Shown: positions 11,613 through 23,814 of the stretch, one piece after another | How the letters are laid out: every line of letters starts with the position of its first letter | How positions within the stretch are numbered: the first letter of the stretch is position 1 | From: Serinus canaria | Lineage: Eukaryota; Chordata; Aves; Passeriformes; Fringillidae | DNA: 64,000 bases | Assembly (NCBI RefSeq): GCF_022539315.1 | Contig: NC_066315.1 | Span: 125,027,374 to 125,091,373, forward strand | Reading direction: 5' to 3' | Notes under the pieces: generated by a model | Databases searched by the model: none | The model's input: the letters and a program-made list of their open reading frames with translations, nothing else | What the model was told of the DNA's origin: nothing | Made by a program: the position numbers and the translations under genes

Positions 11613-13251
11613 AAATGTGTGTTTCTCATTCTTTACAGTTTAAAAAGTTTTCTTTTAAATAGTTTAATCTTTAAAATAATGAACAAAAAAGTCTGGTTTG
11701 CCAAGCTGTTAAAGTATTTTAATTTGCAATTTTTCTGCCTTTACAGTATCAAACGTGCCATCCACTTTTCCTTGTATTTGTTCTTCAGTAGTTTATTACC
11801 AAACACTACAAAGTAGCAATTTCTTTTCAGAGAACATAATAGAAAATTTCCATGAGAAGAGACTAAGAGAGGGTGTTTTGCACAGCAAAGAACCTCCTTT
11901 TTCTGGATCTAAAATCTCATCAAAGGCAGTAAAAATGTCACCCTAAAAGCACTTCAAGGTGTTCAGTGCACCAACAAATCCATGACCTGCACCCTGGCAG
12001 GAACAGACAGCAACAAGGCGGGCACAGAAAGTGAGTTGACTGACTGAGACCACTTACCTACAGGAATACAGAGAGGACCTGTATGTTTTTCTGTCATACA
12101 CTTCAAAGTAAATCCTACAGTAACTCCTGTTTGTGTGGTGTGAAGAATTGCAGTGTGCAGTCCAAAAATCATGAAGTCAAATATTTTCACCGGTATAGCT
12201 GTGAGGTGTGTACAGCTCAGCAAGGCTAAGCCTTACAAGCCTGGACAGCACAGTCTTGCTGGGCATTCAAGGTCAGCACAGGAGCAGCATCCTTAAAATG
12301 GACAAACCCTGCAGAGAACCTGATGCTCTGGTGTCCCAGGCAGTCCCAGCTGCACGTGAGCTCAAAGCATCCCAGAGAGCAGCATTCCTTAAACACACGA
12401 CAAAGCTCAATGCAATGATAAACTGGGCTCACTGCCTCAGAAGTTCAGCAGTGTAGCACATACATCATAAACCACCACAGCTCCATCATCATGTGTAACA
12501 AGGTGCAGTGTTTGATTTCTAACAGATTAGCAGCTCCTACTGCTTGTTCTCCACTTGCTGTAGGAGTCTCATCTGATATCACTGGCTTTTGCAACAGCAA
12601 TAACAGAGTGAGAGTCTGAACTCCAGGGATCTGTGTTAATAAAACAGGATTTTGATCTTCATGAATCTTGGTTAAAAGCTGAGGATTACTACTTCAGATA
12701 TAAACAGTGTGCACAGATGAACTGTTCAAAAGCAACATTTCTTTTGGTAATTGCTTTTAGTAATGAAAGAAGAGAAGAAAAGTATGTGACATGGAAGCCA
12801 AGGTGTGCACAAGCAGAATGTTTCTCTCAGGTGTTACCAGCCAAAACTTTGTAGGTACTTCATCCTAGAAAGACCAATATAAATAATTTGTATATGAAAC
12901 CACAGCTAATATTGAAGAGTTTAACTGTTATTTGCCAGCTCACTGCTGGTGGTTAGCAGCTAGACTTTCACCTCTTGGATGGGGGCTCCAATAGGATCCC
13001 CAGCCCCCTGCTTAGTGCAGATGTTCTCTCAGGCAGAGCAGGCAGGACAGGAGTCACTCCTTTCTCTGTGCCATGCTACCAGTAACATCCTTTCTGAGGT
13101 ATTTTAGCTAAATTATAGAAAGAACTGAGGCCAGGTTCAGAAGCATCAAACCCACCAGAAAGCTGTGGGAGCTCAGGAGGTTGGTGTTTAGCCAGAATTT
13201 TGTGCCTGTGGGCTGAAAGGCGATTCAGAGAGATTCTCTATAACTCTCAAC
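11613..13251. other. Unique non-coding stretch
   Basis: 11619-11946 is AT-rich. 12190-12460 is more GC-rich with overlapping frames on both strands but no recognisable product. No repeat was identified. Confidence 0.5.
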
Positions 13252-13341
13252 ATGCCTAAACTCATCAGCCTCTTGACCTGCACGCTCCTGTCAGCTCTCC
13301 TCACTGGCTGCTGCAAGGGCAAGCAGGGCACGTTCTGCTGA
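13252..13341 (+). other. 29-codon signal-peptide-like small ORF (speculative)
   Basis: An ATG with A at -3 opens a 29-codon frame starting MPKLISLLTCTLLSALLTG and ending in a Cys/Lys-rich tail (CCKGKQGTFC) before TGA. The composition is that of a cleavable signal sequence, and the local CpG content is raised. There is no supporting promoter, splice site or family match. Frames this short are abundant by chance, so this may be nothing, or a remnant of a decayed secreted-peptide gene. Confidence 0.08.
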
Positions 13342-16300
13342 CACCCTGAAACACATCAGGAGGGCCAGAGATTTAGAGTTTCCCTCGGGATCCTCTCCTG
13401 TGTAATCTGAGTTTGGCAACGCAGATAAAGTGAGGTGTTGTATCCAGAAAAGCAGAAGCTAGCAGTGTGGGGATTCTCCCAGTTCAGGCCCTGAAAGTCA
13501 GTAATCAGTGATCACAAGGTGAGACTTTAGCATGAAGAATTGCTTCTGAAAATTTGTCTCACTCTTCTTTTTCTCCCTTTGTGACTCATTCTCTGTCCTG
13601 CCTTCTTTTCTTAATATTAAAAATAAAAAAAAATAGAGTAACCCTCAAATTACCATTAAAAAGTCTGAAGTTATACTGAAGGACATCCTTTTTATCATTT
13701 CACACTGTTGCCATACACTGTAGCAGAAATATTTTAACAAGCATTCACTTAACAGCATGGTCCAAACTAAGTAAACAAAAAGTGTTCTGTCTTAATGTAA
13801 ATTTATTTATTTGCTGACTGAAATCAAGACAAGACAGAGATGAGCTTCTCTGATGCTCTCAGCCCAGAAAGACAGTGGAAATTTGGACAGAGGCTTCTGT
13901 GTCTGATCAGCACAGGGGGTCAGATGAAGGCAGAAAGTGGCTATGCTAAAAATATGTATTCATCATATAAGCCACAAAAAAGATGGCATTTTCTATCAGA
14001 TTGTAAAAACCATGGGAAAGAACTAATTTTTTTCCCTTGATCCTCATCAGATGCCATTTGTGGTTGCTGAGCTTAACAGAGGTAGGTTTCCTCTGTGTAA
14101 AAGGAGAAGCTGTGTGGGAAGCAGTGAAAAACCCTGAGGTGCTTCTTTCTGAGTGCTTTCACAAGTAGCTCAGTCGAGCTCACAAACGTCCCTGTCCCTT
14201 TAAACTCTTTCAGCTCTGAAAAATCAACAGGAGAATCTTAATACCAGAAAACAAAGTATTTAGAGCTACTGAACCAAAATTTTTTGAATAAGGGATTGTA
14301 AGCACATGACCACATGGAATTTTAAATTGCATTAAAAATGTTTTATGTAACTGTCCTTCCTGTCACATTTTCAGACCTCCAGTATTGTTTCAGAGAAATA
14401 GTCTTGCACAGTGAGTAATAATACATCACGGGACCCTGTTCCCATAGATCAGAAATTTCTTAGTTTAATCTTCACCTAAACAAATATTCCCTTAAAAAAT
14501 AGAATAATATTCTTAGTGTCATGTGCTGAGTCTTTTGAATCACTTGGAAGAATAAACAGAGCCCCCCCTGCTTGTTCCTGCTTCCTTTGACTGCTGCTTC
14601 CTTTCCCATGGGCTTTATTTCTCTGACTGTTTGACCCATGCCTGGGTCTTACAGGTTCCATTGTCCTGTCTTGGCTCCAACAGCTAATGAGCCAGCAAAG
14701 AGAGCTCTGCCACTGGGAAACCAGAGCTGAAACTTTTCTACTTTGTGGGAAATATTTCCATGTGGGTGTCAGGGGCACTGGGTCCTATCCACAGAGCAGC
14801 ATAGTCTTCTCTTATCTTGACCTTTTTGCCTCTTCTTTTAGTCCTTACACTTTTTTTTTTATTGAACTACTGGATTCTTGTCTAGCTTTACTCTTTGATA
14901 CAGATTATGCATGTCTTAAGATTTAGATTTTTAACTGAAGTATCCTGAGGAAAGAAATGATTATTTCAGTCAGGATAAGAGCTAGACTTAAAGAAAAATA
15001 TTCCTTTTAATTCTCATCCCTCCAATGCTTAAATCCAGATTTCGATCCTGAAAGCAGTTTTTCAAGACAAAGCGGGTTAAAAATATGATAGCTCAGAAAA
15101 TGCTTCTCAGTTTGACTGCTGCTTAAACAATGTGTAAAATAAATATGTGACAAGACAACAATACCACACTTAGAAGTATTTTACTACTTTGAAGTTATGT
15201 GTGGCTGGTCTCTGTTTGAATTTCACTGATGACACAGCAGAATATCATCTACATTTCTCTTTTCCCTTCCCACTCATTTACCAAAAAATGATTATGCTCA
15301 GTGCTCCCTACCCTATTGTGAAGATATTTTCACCATTACATTCATCTGCCAAAGACTTATGGTGAATCTTAAACGGTAAAACATTAAATGACTATTAAAT
15401 ATTGAATAGTGTGTGCTAAACAACAGGTCAAGAATGATGCAGGAAGTCTTGTTGATAATAACCAATCCTATCAATATGGTAAACAGTGATGACACACTCA
15501 CCTTGATACACATTATAATACAGGTCTTCAGAAGTTACAAAGCACTTCTGTGATATTTTGTATTTTATACATAGATGGGCCATGATACCAGCTACATCAG
15601 CCAACAAATCTGTTTCTTTAGAACACACTGATTTTAGCTCTGAGCCTTTTAACTGGGGCAGAAAACCTGCTGACTGGATCCAAACAGTAACCATATTTCA
15701 GCAGCTTTTCTTATGACTGTTTTCAAATCCTTTTGATTTATGAACTCCTAAATATTTGTTATAGAGGTGTGGATTACTAAAGGCGTGTTCCTCCCAGAAG
15801 TATTTGCCTACCTGCCACAGCATATAGGAATTTTATTTTCTTTCTTTTTAAAGGCCTCCTATGAAATAATCCACAGATCTCAAAGATATCCAGAGAGTAC
15901 AGTGAAAAACCCTTTTCTAAGATTATTCTTTGGGGTATTCTCCTCCTGAATTATATGCATTTCACAAAGAAGGAAATCATTATTTCAAGCCTGAAATAGA
16001 AATTAACATCTAGAATGGGGATGACCAAAAAAGCAAGAATGGCAATAAAAGTCCACCAAATTGATCAAAAACTAAGAGATTACAGTCATATATGTAGAGT
16101 ATGAATATCCAGCTCTGCTGAGCTGCAGAATTCACAGCAAAAGTCGATTTTTTCTAATCTAATAATGTCAAGAATAAAAGCAAATTTCTGTGGAGAGAGA
16201 TATCTAGGCTTCACTGACACCTAGGGAAATTTGTGTTTGATCAGGAAGTCTCTGTTTGAAAATCGAATTGTGCTTCTTGCTCTTTATGTGTGGGATGATG

Positions 16301-19300
16301 ACTCACATTTACAGAATAACCAGATTCGCCATGAGACACCACTGTAACATTAACAATGGATGGTTAATATTTGGCTGGTAAATCTTCTTAATAGCCACTT
16401 TCTGAAACTCCCTGAATTGGTGTCTGTCTGAGCAAATTCCATGGCAAAAGAAAGTCCTTCACAAAATTTTGTACCTACGTTTGGATTTGACCTTGTCAGC
16501 AGAAGAGCAAAGAAGAAACACAATTTCTTTGAAAATTGCAGTTGGCTAGAAGCAACACCTACAGACATGATTACCTGCTCATGTCTTGTCGTGTCAGCTG
16601 AATAATTGTTGCAACTAAGACCAGGATATGAAAAGAAGTGCTCAGTTTTGCAACAATGGCCTACGGCTAAGAATTTCACATGTGAATATTGGACAAAGAA
16701 GGAAGGCACCACATCATGTGCTTTTTTTTTAGACCTCAATGAATTAGAAACAATGTTTGTCCCTCTCAGCAAATGGCTTCTAGCAGTCAGAGAGGAGCAA
16801 GTGAAGAGCAATATAAAACATACTTGATGATGCCATAATTCTTGTTTAATCTCATTCAGGTACCTGTTTAGAGGCTGAGATTAACAGAAATGTTTAACTG
16901 AGCACATGAAATCAAGTAATGTTTCTGAAATGGAATGTCAACATGAAATTATTTTGGCACATTTCTTGGTGACCATCCATGTCTGCACACACCTGTTATT
17001 AACCATTGCAGGTTCTTAAAAGGTGCTGATCTTGATTCACAACACTGCAAAGAAGTGGATGAACTGAGTGGAATAAATGCTAGCAGTTCATCAGCCGTCA
17101 CTGAGCAATATGATGTTGAGTGAGCATCAGCAGCAAAGATGAAGCAGATATGAAGGCCTCTGCTTTCTGGAGAGGAAGCAAAAGCCCCCTCAGAGAGCTG
17201 ATAGCATCAGTTAGGGTAGGCAAGTCACTTCCTGAGTGGAAGCTGAAATCAGATATAATTCTAACAATGTCCATCAGGAAATCACAAAAAATGTGTAGGA
17301 TTCATTGGTTTCTAAAAAAAATTGGATGTCTTCTAAATCTCAAAAGTTAATGCACATGGTGTTTGTTTTCAGCAAGTTCAACAAGGAGTATGACAAAGAT
17401 CCTGTTGCCTCCAAACTTAATCATGTTTCTTTATAAATTGCTACCTGATGAGCCATTTAAGTAACTGTGTCCCAAATTATTTCCTCTGCTGCCTCTCCAC
17501 CAACAATATCTAATCTGACTTCGTTTCCTATGATTCTTATCCAGTGCTACATTGAATGTCAACATCTAGTCCAAAAATCAAAGTGAACAAAAACCCCCCA
17601 TATGTTACCTAATGTTTTTATTAATTGTTATAATTGAACATAAAGCTGGTTATGATAGCTCCCCTTCTGAGACATTTCATTCTTTCTTGTTCATTGCATC
17701 AATTTTTTGTCCACTAGCTATAGCTCATCCTTTTAGCCAGATTTTCTACCATTTTTGTCCCTCCTACTTCTCCGACTATCAAGTAATTCTTTCCCTTGAT
17801 CCCCTCTACTGCCTCATTATCTACTGTCAACCAGGGAATATTGTGCTACTAAAGAAATCATTTGGAGATCTTGGATGCATGTCTATATCACTTCAAGTAT
17901 CTCAAAGTTTCCACTGTACTCAGATTGATCTCCCCCTTCCAAGATCAGGTAGAAACTGTAAGGAGACAAGATCTGGTATTTTTAGTACCAGTAGTTTTCA
18001 TGTAATTCTAACTTGTTTAATATCTAAATGAATTTCTTGTCCATTTTGTGCTGTTAATTACTGTTCTATCAGTAAATTTTTGGTACAATCATGGTAGGTA
18101 TTCCCAATACTGCACTCTGGTGAAATTATAGACATAATAGTAGCTATGGTTCCATTCCCAGATATCATTTCTAGTTACTTAATCATTGATAGGTGAAAAG
18201 TAAATGTGGGAGGGGAGACACTTACTTAGCAGGCTTACTTATCACAATGAGTCATGTTAATCAGTACACTTAGGACCAGCTACTTGGAAGCACTGCTTTC
18301 CACCATGAATCCTTTGCGGGCAAGAGCATGCTATGCAACCTGCACACCAACTTGGGAGCTGCATTTAATGCTCACTGTGAGGAGAAGGGTGCAGGAGTGC
18401 CTGCCTCAGGAAGAAGATGATGTTGAAGTGAAAAGGAGACTGAATTTATTTGGCTGAATTAACCTGTTAGTCTCTTTAAACAATCACTGTTAAGCAATGG
18501 AGCATTTCCTTAAGGCCTTCTCTCCTCCCTCCATTATCTCAGTAGCTGTTATTGGCGGTCTTGCGTTTGACAAATGGTTTTTCAAATCATTTCCAAATCA
18601 AAAGATGGATCTTTTTGAAGACCACAAGTTGTAGAAACTCTCCTGAGGAGTTCACCTGAATTTCTATTTTCTAATACCAGTCTTTTTCCAGCCCATAGTT
18701 TTTCACAGAAATATTTGTACTTCCTGATAAATCTATTTCCTATAATGCAAATTTCTTGTGTTTATGTAAAACCTAATGTTCTCTCACATTTCACTGATAG
18801 CATTGTGGCAGTCTCAGAGTTCAGTGATCCATGAGTGGCCATAGGTGTAATGACCCCAAATGCCTGCACATCAATGGGCTCAAACACCCAAAGACTGGAT
18901 TTGCATACTAATGGGTGTCTGGAAAAATACTATATAGGCCATAATGAAACTACATTGTTGTGTAACCACTGTTAATGTGCTTTTGTAATTAGTTTTTAAA
19001 CTGTATTTGAGCATTTTTGAATCAATTACCCAAAAGAATTCAAAACTTTTAAAAAGGTGCAACCCACATCTAATGTCTGATTTAAGGTCTCCAAAGAATA
19101 GGTGAAGCACTTGCCAGTCCCTTCTAACAGATTTTTGTATAAGGTGCTGTTTGTTAGGCTTTAAAGAAAATGATGGATACCTCTTTTTACATGCAAGCAC
19201 ACCTTTTGATATAAATCTGAGGTTATAATTTTCAAAAGATCATTTCATTTTTCTTTTAAATTTGGAACTTGGAAGGCATTAAAAAGTTGGTTTTTTCCTG

Positions 19301-20237
19301 GATTTATTAGTGTATTAATTCTGAATGTCTGTTCTGAAATTCTACCTTCTGAAAGCCTGTCCACATGGTAATTTTCCTGAAATTAAATATTTTTGCAAGG
19401 CTTCAGTTGTGGCAGGAGGAATACCAATCACATAGGCATATATGTTTTCATGTATCTGTGTTTCTCCTTTGCTCTCAGTGGAGCTGCTTTTGTAGCTCAA
19501 ATTGCATGTGTGTAGTAGGAGGAGAGTAAACATCAGTGAATGATGGACACATCTTACTTTGATAGTAAAAGTCTGAGCTGTAAAGAGTTTTTTATGTGTG
19601 GTCTTCTGTTCATCTACTGAATGTCTGACAAGCAGAAATGGAAACTTCCTAGAGAAAGAGTCTTCTGCTTCATGGAAAGTAGAATTCCAAAGAGTTAAGT
19701 TCTGGATCTGTTAGATTTAATGATGCTTAACTGCAACAATTAATTCCAATTTAAAAAGTGACTCAGGTCCATCCCCTCATTTTTTACTCAAAGGTGTCTT
19801 GTGAGACCCACTAAAATAAATTTAAGCAAACTGGTTTTAGATTTGTTCTATCATATACTCAACAGTGAAATTTGTTTCTACATAAAATTTTTGAGACCTT
19901 TAAAAGTTTTCTGTTAATTAAAATTTTGAAACAAAGTTTGTGGCAAAATTTATCAGATTATCACCAGTTTTCACAGAAATATTAGGAAAATTAATTAACT
20001 GGTTTATGACACCGAAGAAGATCACATGGGGATTAAGGAAAGCAGCAATTGTGTTTGATTTCTGGCAGCACTTCTGTAACAGAAAACTGTCATTATCATC
20101 AACAGAGTTGTGGATATTGATAAAGAGAGCAAGAAATGTAGACACTCAGATCATGGTCTAAGATCTGATTAATTTCTGCTGGATGTAAGGATTGCATGTG
20201 ATATATATTGAGTGATAAGACTGGATAAAGGCTGCAA
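13342..20237. other. Unique AT-rich non-coding stretch
   Basis: This contains the two longest open frames in the window outside CR1 and the CCTT repeat: 16350-16811 (minus, 153 codons) and 17612-18031 (plus, 139 codons). Neither shows a recognisable domain, and about one frame of such length is expected by chance in 64 kb of AT-rich DNA. A splice-bounded 36-bp segment lies at 14375-14410. No interspersed repeat was recognised. Confidence 0.5.
14375..14410 (+). other. Candidate 36-nt microexon (weak)
   Basis: A good pyrimidine-rich acceptor (CTTCCTGTCACATTTTCAG ending at 14374) is followed 36 bases later by GTGAGTAA. The length is a multiple of three and two of the three frames are open. The donor has A rather than G at -1. 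Similar accidental pairs occur elsewhere in the window. Confidence 0.08.
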
Positions 20238-20259
20238 GGCTAAGTACAGGCTAAGTACA
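20238..20259. repeat. 11-bp perfect tandem duplication
   Basis: GGCTAAGTACA occurs twice in tandem (20238-20248 and 20249-20259). Confidence 0.9.
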
Positions 20260-23200
20260 GTTTACCCTCTATCCTCTTTAAAGGTGATCCTGAGCTGCCC
20301 TGTATGTGTGTGCATATAGGCTGGTGTTTGTACCACAAACACTGGGCTGTGTTAACTCATACAGCTTTAAGGAAAAAAACCAAACCTTATTATATTCTTT
20401 GGTGGAGTCTAAAATGAAATTAATTCAGCTCCTGGAATAGTAGTTAAAAGGTGCTTTTCTGTGAGCTCGTTTAATGAACAGCTGCTTCCTATTAAGGGAA
20501 GGGTAGATCCCCTTTTTACATTTTACAAAGGAAACTTAGGATTAATCAAATGAATTATTCTGCGTGGTAATTAGCAGCCCTTGGAATTTTCCACATCCCT
20601 ACAAGTTTGCAAGTCAGTTATCATGCTCACAAACATAAGATCTCTCTGCTTTCCTTGTCGCCCGTTTCAAAGCAAAAGCTGAGTGTATTCTTATCACTCA
20701 CTCTGCAAAGAGAAGGATACACAAAAGGGTAAGTAAAAAAATCACATTAAGATGTATAATCTTGCATAAAATGAGAATATCTTACTCTCAGAGTCATGCT
20801 TTACTCAGACTGGGGATGTAAAATTATGAAAGAATAGACTAGTGCCTGTAGAGCTGAACTGATGCTTCCTTTCCTTGTAAGGCCTCAGTGAAGTTCTTGT
20901 GAGAAGCAAAGCCTTGCCTTCTGAACAAAAATTACCTTCTGAGATGACTAAGTAGGCCTTAAGATTTGCACCTACTTTGTATTTAGCTGTTCTTTTTAAA
21001 TAAGACAATTTTTAATTAATTATCTCCAGTAATTATCAAAGACTAATAGATTTTTTTATCTAATTGCTGCAATACAGCTGATTGGAACAGTTGTTGCTGT
21101 GATACTTTTATTTTCTTCCTACATATTTATACTAATTTGCCCTCTTGCATTTTGTCACTCTTAACTCCTACTGGCAGTTTGCTTAGAAAGTTCCTGTGTG
21201 TCCATTTTAAAAGGACAACATAAATTGAAGATGATGACCTCTAGAAAAGCCGGGAGAGAAACATTCTCTTCCTCAGAGGAGGATCTTTCCAGCAGGTGAA
21301 GTTTTAATCAAGTAGAAGCTGAGCTCAGTGTGGAACCTGCTGAGTAAAAAGCTGTGAATAATGTTATAATATTATTATATCTAAGAGTCCTTTCCAGCTT
21401 TAAAATGCTCCCTAACCATGTAATGCTCCTTCCCTTGAAACGTGTGAATTTTAAGGGCTGTTCTCGTGACCAGAAGCTGCATTCTTCTTCAAAATCTGAA
21501 TAAGACCCTGTGTTTAAAGACCCTAAAGCCTTGTGAAAGATCATTCTTCAATATCAGCTGCATAATCTCCTTAGATATTTTAAATAGTAAATGTGATAAT
21601 CCACATTAATACCCTTGAGACTAAAATGAAATATCTTTGGGGTTCAAATCCAGCAGATGCCATTTGGAAAGGTTAAAATTAAGAGGAGTGAGGACTTTGG
21701 AGACAGAAGACAAACCAAACATTGGTTTGGAAGGACAATTGGACTTGGAAGGACAATATAACCCTCCAATGCATCTCTCTTCCTCTTTCAGGGGTATGAG
21801 TGGGAACAGGGAACTGCACAGTGTTCACATTATTTGACCCTGTGCTCAAAGACATTACAACTCAGTGGTTAATCAGAAATATTGTAGCTTCTCAGTCTCC
21901 CTGTAAAACGTTATTTGCAAACCCTGTAAAACTATGAGTCTGAGCAGTGGGATTGGCTCCATCTCCTGGGCAGGTCTCACAGGTTCTTTTGGAGCTAGTC
22001 TGTCCTGGGGAATACTGAGAAGGGAGAATAGCTGTAAATCCAACTGTCTGTTATCGGGCTTTGCTTGAAAATGAGAATTTTTTGAGAGATCATCTTGTCT
22101 TTGTGGGCTCAGCAGTGTGAGTTCTTTCCCTCCCTACCACCAAAACAAATGAGAAGTTGTCTAAACTTCAGTTTGACTGTAACAGCAAGCAGGTTTGATC
22201 TGAACTGCATTCAGACTTCAAATTGAATCTGCCCTTGTCTTGATGAATTAATTAATACACCATAAATTCTTAGAGATTAATTTAAAGATCTATTGATATT
22301 GTGTTTTTTAAAGAAAAACTTCCTGTATTTGTTTCCCATGGAGAAGGTCCCCCACAGAAAAGCAGCAGCCCTTAGCAGACCACTACTTACACAGTCCTTT
22401 GGACAAACAAAATCTATCTGGAAGGGGAGGCGGGGAAGGTGCTCTCTGTTTCAAAGGATTTTCTATTATTTTAATCTCCTTCTTTCCTTCCAATTGTTCT
22501 GTGTGATTTTCTTTGTTCTCTGTAATGCCATTTCCTTAAGGTCAATCTATTGTTATTCTGGAGTGTGATTGAGATATCAGGCTGAGTCATGCGATGTTTG
22601 CCAACTCCACACCTTTCAGCAGTCTGACACAGAGAGTGCTTGAGATAGCTGCTTGAGATTATTACTGCTTCCTAAATGAAGGCTGTTTTTTAAAAAGAAA
22701 ATGAGTGATAAAATGAGCTGTAAAGAAAATTACTTTTCAATGCATTTTCTTAGGGTTTTCATAAGCCTGTAATGAAACTGCAGCTGTCCAAGGCCAGCAG
22801 CATTCACAAATAATACCATAGTATCATAGCCAAGTAAGTTTAAGAGAGAGAACAGGAAGGAATTCAACAAAGAAGCATGTATTAAATCCACTGAGGAAGC
22901 AGAATAAGAATCAATAAGAAAAAAAGGGTTTAAAAATTCTGAGAGATTACTGAAAATTTGTCTTTCATTTCAGAAATAAAATTTTACACTAACAACATGC
23001 AAAAAACCCCACGCTGACTCCTTACCCAGAGAAGAAAAAGACTCTGCAAAGCCTAGCTTGTGTGACTCATATCTACTGTAAACCATTATTCCAGACACTA
23101 ACCCTAATTTTGTTTGCAACAATCTTGTATCCCAAATTATTTTGCATTTCCTTTAAACAATTTCTAACAACTACATCAAACAGCAATATTGCAGCCCACA

Positions 23201-23814
23201 TTCTCAAAAGGCACATCCTGAGATAGTTGCACGTGTGGTGGTGAGGTATTTGTTGGTTCAAAATTTTTCCACCTGACTGACATTAAGAAACTGTTAGAAA
23301 GAAAATATATTTCTGACAAGGAAAACTGCTGCAGATCTGATTGTGAATTAGCTAAAGCTCTGGCTAGATACATAAGCATGTGTTTACTTTTGTCACCTTA
23401 GATCTACAAAGCAAATTTTGATAGCCAAATCCAAACAGAACACTGTTTTTCTTTCTCCTTCCCTTTCAGATTTGTCCTTGGAGTCATTGCTCAAAATTCC
23501 CTCCCCCCCTCCCTGGCATATCAGAGGTGCCAGAGATGAAGTTTTCAGGCTGTCCATGCCTTGGTGTTTTAGGTGAAGATGGTAAGTATACCTTTGCTGG
23601 GGAGGGAAGCAACAGGAATAACTGAACTTAAAAGGGACTTCAAACTGGTGAATTCTGCTATTCTGAGAGGAAAAACATTGTTCTAAGTCTTCAGCCTGCA
23701 TCTCTGTCATTTTGAGACTTTGGTAAACATAAGAAAAATTCTTTCAAAATATGTAGGTTCTGACTACCTGTGTTACTATTGCTATAAAAAGATGGCTATA
23801 CCTAATGATTTGCC
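20260..23814. other. Unique AT-rich non-coding stretch
   Basis: Only the 18-bp duplication at 21727-21762 stands out. The block around 20530-20600, with TAAT-rich words such as GGATTAATCAAATGAATTA and GGTAATTAGC, could be a conserved non-coding element, but nothing in the sequence proves it. Confidence 0.45.
21727..21762. repeat. 18-bp tandem duplication
   Basis: TTGGAAGGACAATTGGAC (21727-21744) is followed by a second copy (21745-21762) with three mismatches near its 3' end. Confidence 0.85.

Noticed and set aside
16350..16811. 153-codon minus-strand open frame
   Set aside because: No domain was recognised, and a plus-strand frame overlaps part of it. A rough estimate at about 40% GC predicts around 0.4 frames of this length by chance in 64 kb.
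17612..18031. 139-codon plus-strand open frame
   Set aside because: Hydrophobic AT-driven translation without motif or splice support. About one such frame is expected by chance.
21641..21651. GGTTCAAATCC, a perfect-looking tRNA/SINE B-box
   Set aside because: There is no A-box at the right distance upstream, no cloverleaf and no SINE body, so it is a chance match.
22816..22845. ACCATAGTATCATAGCC resembling a CR1 terminal repeat
   Set aside because: Too short, and nothing beyond it aligns to a CR1 3' end.
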